Shown here: positions 60,864 through 64,000 of the stretch, in pieces
Numbering within the stretch: the stretch's first letter is position 1
Layout: each line of letters starts with the position of its first letter
Assembly: GCA_030844895.1 (NCBI GenBank)
Contig: CM061233.1
Coordinates: 28,826,310 to 28,890,309, forward strand
Source: Ambrosia x helenae
Lineage: Eukaryota > Streptophyta > Magnoliopsida > Asterales > Asteraceae
Length of the DNA: 64,000 nucleotides
Reading direction: 5' to 3'
Made by a program: the position numbers and the translations under genes
The notes under the pieces: model-generated
What the model saw: only the letters and a program-made list of their open reading frames with translations
What the model was told of the DNA's origin: nothing
Databases searched by the model: none

Positions 60864-63800
60864 CTAGAGGTCCCTGGTTCTTTGCCTTAACTCGTTTAGC
60901 TCATTTTCAATGTCTGCGTCAGGAAACGGATATGCTGCTTTTGAACTTGTTCTCCCCGGCGGTAGATCTCCTTTCTGTTTATAACATATATTTTTTCCCA
61001 TTAGTAATTGCCATATTCCCAAGACGCCATTACAAAAAAAAAAAAAAAAATTAGAAAAACTTGAATAAATAACAGAAGTTGTTAATCGAGTCGTTTAGTT
61101 TTTTTTTTTGTTGACTGTGAGAACCCATTATCACGAAACTCACCCCACCTCAAACAAACAAAATATGTGTTGCTAATGTTAACCACTGGGATCACGTAAA
61201 ATGAAGCGTTGCCTGTGGACAGATGGCCTTCAAGGGTGTGAAAGCTGGATTTGAACCTAAGACGTCTGCTAGGACTCAGGTGTTTATGGCAAGCCTACAT
61301 CTCTAGTAAACTAGAACTTGGAACCTCCAAAATATAAAAATACATAAATATATAATGCTGATATATAGAAAAAAAAAGAAGAAGAAGAAGATACCTTTGT
61401 GCTTCCAGATAGTTCCTTCTTCAAGCTTGCAAGATCATCATCGACGGATGAGCTCTCGAGCATTGCAAACTGCAAAAAGTAAACGAGAAAACAGATTTCT
61501 TTCTTTCAAATAACATTACTCTAGAAATCCCTACTTAAAGGCTGCCTTGTTTAGCCAAAGTTTCAATTATAAATGTGAATTAATCAGGTTTATCCTATTA
61601 ATGGTTGTAGTTGTTAGCCAACTGAAAGACTTAATCGGATCCAATTCCAAACCTAATTTAAAACATCACGAATCAGTAAACCAATAATAATAATGTATTA
61701 CCGTGGCTTTTGGAAGAGTATACCTTTCCATCAAGATCATCAGTACTTAGTTGATTAAGTGCTTCTGCTTGGAATTCCATGGTCATAACTAACATAAGAA
61801 GACATAAAAACAATGTTAGCCAAAATTGAAATTTGTATATCAAAATTATTAATACTAAGTAATAGGTAAGGTAACTAGCTACCATATCAAACTATGCACT
61901 ATGATAGAAAAAATGGCCTATACCATTATCATCGTTTCATCGTTACAAATTATGTGGTTTTGGCTCACAAGATTCAATATTCAAGGGTAGTTTAGAGAAT
62001 AGAGGGTTGATAAATACTTAAAACACAACTGTTAAACTATATGCGCTGGTCAAACTTTACAATCATCATCATCATCATACTCAGTTAATCCCACCAATAG
62101 CAAAAGCTAAGGTAGGGTCTGAGGAGGGTAAGATGTAGACAGCCTTACCTCTACCCCGTGGGAATAGAGAGGCTGCTTCCAGTGAGACCCCCGGCTCAAT
62201 AGTGGTTTTATATCAAGCCTTAGACATAAGGCACATAACACTTAGCAATCGGGACAGACCCGACTGGTGCTTGTACCCCTTGTCTTTTGGCTATCAACGC
62301 CACCACCTGATGCATGATTAACCGTCCGTCATTTTTAACGTTATTTTCACGAAATTAGTAAAATAACGTTAAAATTAGTGCAACTTTACTTCTAATAGAT
62401 CCAAATCATAGTTTATAAATGTAATCTAACTAAAATAATGTTTGACTATGAGAAAAATGTCACACATACCCTTAAATCTCTATCAAGACAATAATATAAG
62501 TGTGAAACCAATACCATGGTCAACAATGAGTGGTAGTGATGACAGTAGGCAAATTGGTAAAGGCGGCAGTTTCGACTCATATACTTGGGTTGACTTTGGT
62601 TGTGCTTTATCTCTAAACGGCTCAAATGGGTCAGCTAATAGGGAACATGTTAAATGAGTTGAAATTTGTCCAAAGCCTACTTTTAGTTCATACAACCTCC
62701 TAAGTTGTGTTTTATGATGGAAGCAATCTCGGTAAAGGGTTGAATGAGTGAATCAAGAAGTTGAGGGTTGAATCGGTTCACATGAGAAAAGAATAGAGAT
62801 CGAGATATACATAAAAAAAAGGGGAATTGGATTTTAATAACCCAAACTATTCAAAATTGGTCACTGGCACCCTCAACTAAAAAGTTGGCCATATATAACC
62901 TGAACTATTGACTTATTGGAATCTAGCACCCAACTAACTGACGCCGTTAGTTGGGTTGCTGATGTGGCACAAGTAGCTGACGTGGCACGCTGATGTGTGC
63001 ACACGTGGATTGACACGTCAGCATGCCACGTCAGCGAACCCACTAAGGTGTTAGTGATTTAACCGTTAGTGGGTGTTAGATTCCAAAAAGGATAAGTATT
63101 GATTTATTTTTTCAAGTGAGTTCATATATTAATACGTTAAGTACTATTAGGGAATGAAATGCAAATAATTTTTTGGTATATATAGAAGGTTTAGGGTCGT
63201 TGTGATTTGTGGTTTTCCGTTCAATAAGATACAGAAAGAGTCGTGACTCGTGACTGGTTTAGTCACAAAAACCGGTTGTTCATTGTGAATTGCTCTCGAT
63301 CCAATTGTTCCAACATTTTCTTAAGTGATTAAGATTGTTTGTACAATAATCTTGTTTTGTATCGATAACTAACAAACTCATAATCTTGCTGTTAAAAAGT
63401 GTTAGAAGATCAACCCGATCCTCTGCTTGCTCTGACCCGGACTAAAAAATGACCAGTTAAATTCCAAACCCGTTTTGACCTGTTACGCGACCCTCCCATC
63501 TTACCACCTCTATAGTCTATTCCATGGTAAAAGTCATGCGTTTTGCAACTAAATTTTGTTTTATGATAAGGATACAAGAAGGGAACCTTTTTCCTCCATC
63601 TTCTCAAATGCTGAAAGAGCACTGCTTGTATTGACATTACCCAACATTTCGTTTACTTTTGTTGCAGTCCTGGAGATAAAATAAAAGGGCCCACAAACAT
63701 CAAGTCAGAATATATCAACATAATTTAGACTTTAGAGGTGGCAATTTTGACCCACTTATGGCTTACATGACTCTTGACTCAGAATAGGCTGAATGGGTAA

Positions 63801-64000
63801 AAGCTTCAAAATTGAATCAATTGAAAAGGGTTGAATAGGCCGAGTGGCTCATACGCGTTAAAACTTAAAGTCACCAAATATGTATTCGAAGTGAATGAAA
63901 ATGTTTAACCCATTCGGACAATTTGCCAGCTCTAGAAAAATTAAAAGTTGATGGCAGAGGGAATAAGAACAAACTTTGCAGACTGTGCTCGTGCTTTTAG
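60864..64000 (-). CDS. VIPP1: VIPP1 (PspA/IM30 family), C-terminal exons, gene continues past the right edge
   Basis: Predicted C-terminal 119 residues of the chloroplast protein VIPP1, an ESCRT-III/PspA-type membrane remodeller needed for thylakoid formation and envelope upkeep. Visible exons on -: beyond 64000 to 63975, 63669-63587, 61788-61724, 61469-61395, 60974-60864. Translation shows LKARAQSAK, then TKVNEMLGNVNTSSALSAFE, KMEEKVMTMEFQAEALNQL, FAMLESSSVDDDLASLKKEL, and the plant/cyanobacterial C-terminal tail (PPGRTSSKAAYPFPDADIE, then NELNELRQRTRDL, stop). This tail distinguishes VIPP1 from bacterial PspA. The transit peptide and N-terminal helices lie outside the window. The intron between the second and third visible exons is about 1.8 kb and carries a SINE and a palindromic repeat. 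Confidence 0.95.
62062..62335 (-). mobile_element. SINE copy 2 (same family as 14566-14856) in a VIPP1 intron
   Basis: It is the reverse complement of the copy in the ubinuclein intron over about 260 bp. Shared blocks include GGTTAATCATGCATCA, GTTATGTGCCTTATGTC, GGTAAGGCTGTCTACATCTT and CAGACCCTACCTTAGC. It ends in an ATG/CAT trinucleotide tail at 62062-62079. I could not delimit the target duplication. Confidence 0.75.
62821..63100. repeat. Palindrome-rich repeat in a VIPP1 intron
   Basis: It contains two perfect hairpins: ACCCAACTAAC/GTTAGTTGGGT (62928-62938, 62946-62956) and GCTGACGTGGCA/TGCCACGTCAGC (62976-62987, 63024-63035). Flanking blocks about CACCC/GGGTG are also inverted. It is probably part of a decayed DNA transposon, but no ends or target duplication were found. 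Confidence 0.5.

Noticed and set aside
61170..61310. tRNA-like B box (GGTTCAAATCC on -) suggesting a third SINE
   Set aside because: No A box, tail or target duplication could be found.

Overview
This is a 64 kb piece of a plant nuclear genome. The evidence is spliced genes with GT-AG introns, a chloroplast-biogenesis gene (VIPP1), Ty1/copia elements primed by initiator-Met tRNA, tRNA-derived SINEs, a Helitron and many MITEs. The gene content fits a eudicot. An Asteraceae source is only my impression from the style of the repeats.

Three protein genes are supported. A ubinuclein-type histone chaperone subunit (13 exons, + strand, 9884-19620) and a 20S proteasome beta-3 subunit (7 exons, - strand, 55626-58897) are complete. 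VIPP1 (- strand, from 60864 past the right edge) shows only its last five exons. All exon phases close across the junctions given. The introns are rich in small transposons: a SINE with target duplications in ubinuclein intron 5, a hAT MITE with an 8-bp duplication in the proteasome gene, and a SINE relative in VIPP1.

The left 9.3 kb holds two decayed Ty1/copia elements in opposite orientation. A - strand element (gag to the start of protease, 5' LTR 4749-5212) appears to have landed inside a + strand element whose pol (5218-8634) and 3' LTR (8635-9294) follow. A LINE fragment lies at about 19903-20740.

The most striking region is 21203-48527, a three-level nest of non-coding LTR elements with target-site duplications (TSDs) still readable at every level. 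Level A is a non-autonomous element with 1.94 kb LTRs (TSD ATAAG) carrying a small Helitron. In its right LTR sits level B, a solo LTR (TSD ATTAT). In B sits level C, an 18,061-bp array (TSD GTATA) made of four 3.2 kb LTRs separated by three 1,737-bp internal domains. The repeat units are about 4.95 kb and almost identical. C has no gag or pol, its LTRs are nearly twice as long as its internal domain, and its U3 contains two perfect hairpins before the TATA box.

From 48.5 to 55 kb the DNA is intergenic. It holds a 634-bp tandem duplication, several MITEs, a minisatellite, a MULE with a 9-bp TSD that contains an open frame, and an ACC-rich minisatellite inside a MITE-like element that also hosts a CCGG-rich foldback element.
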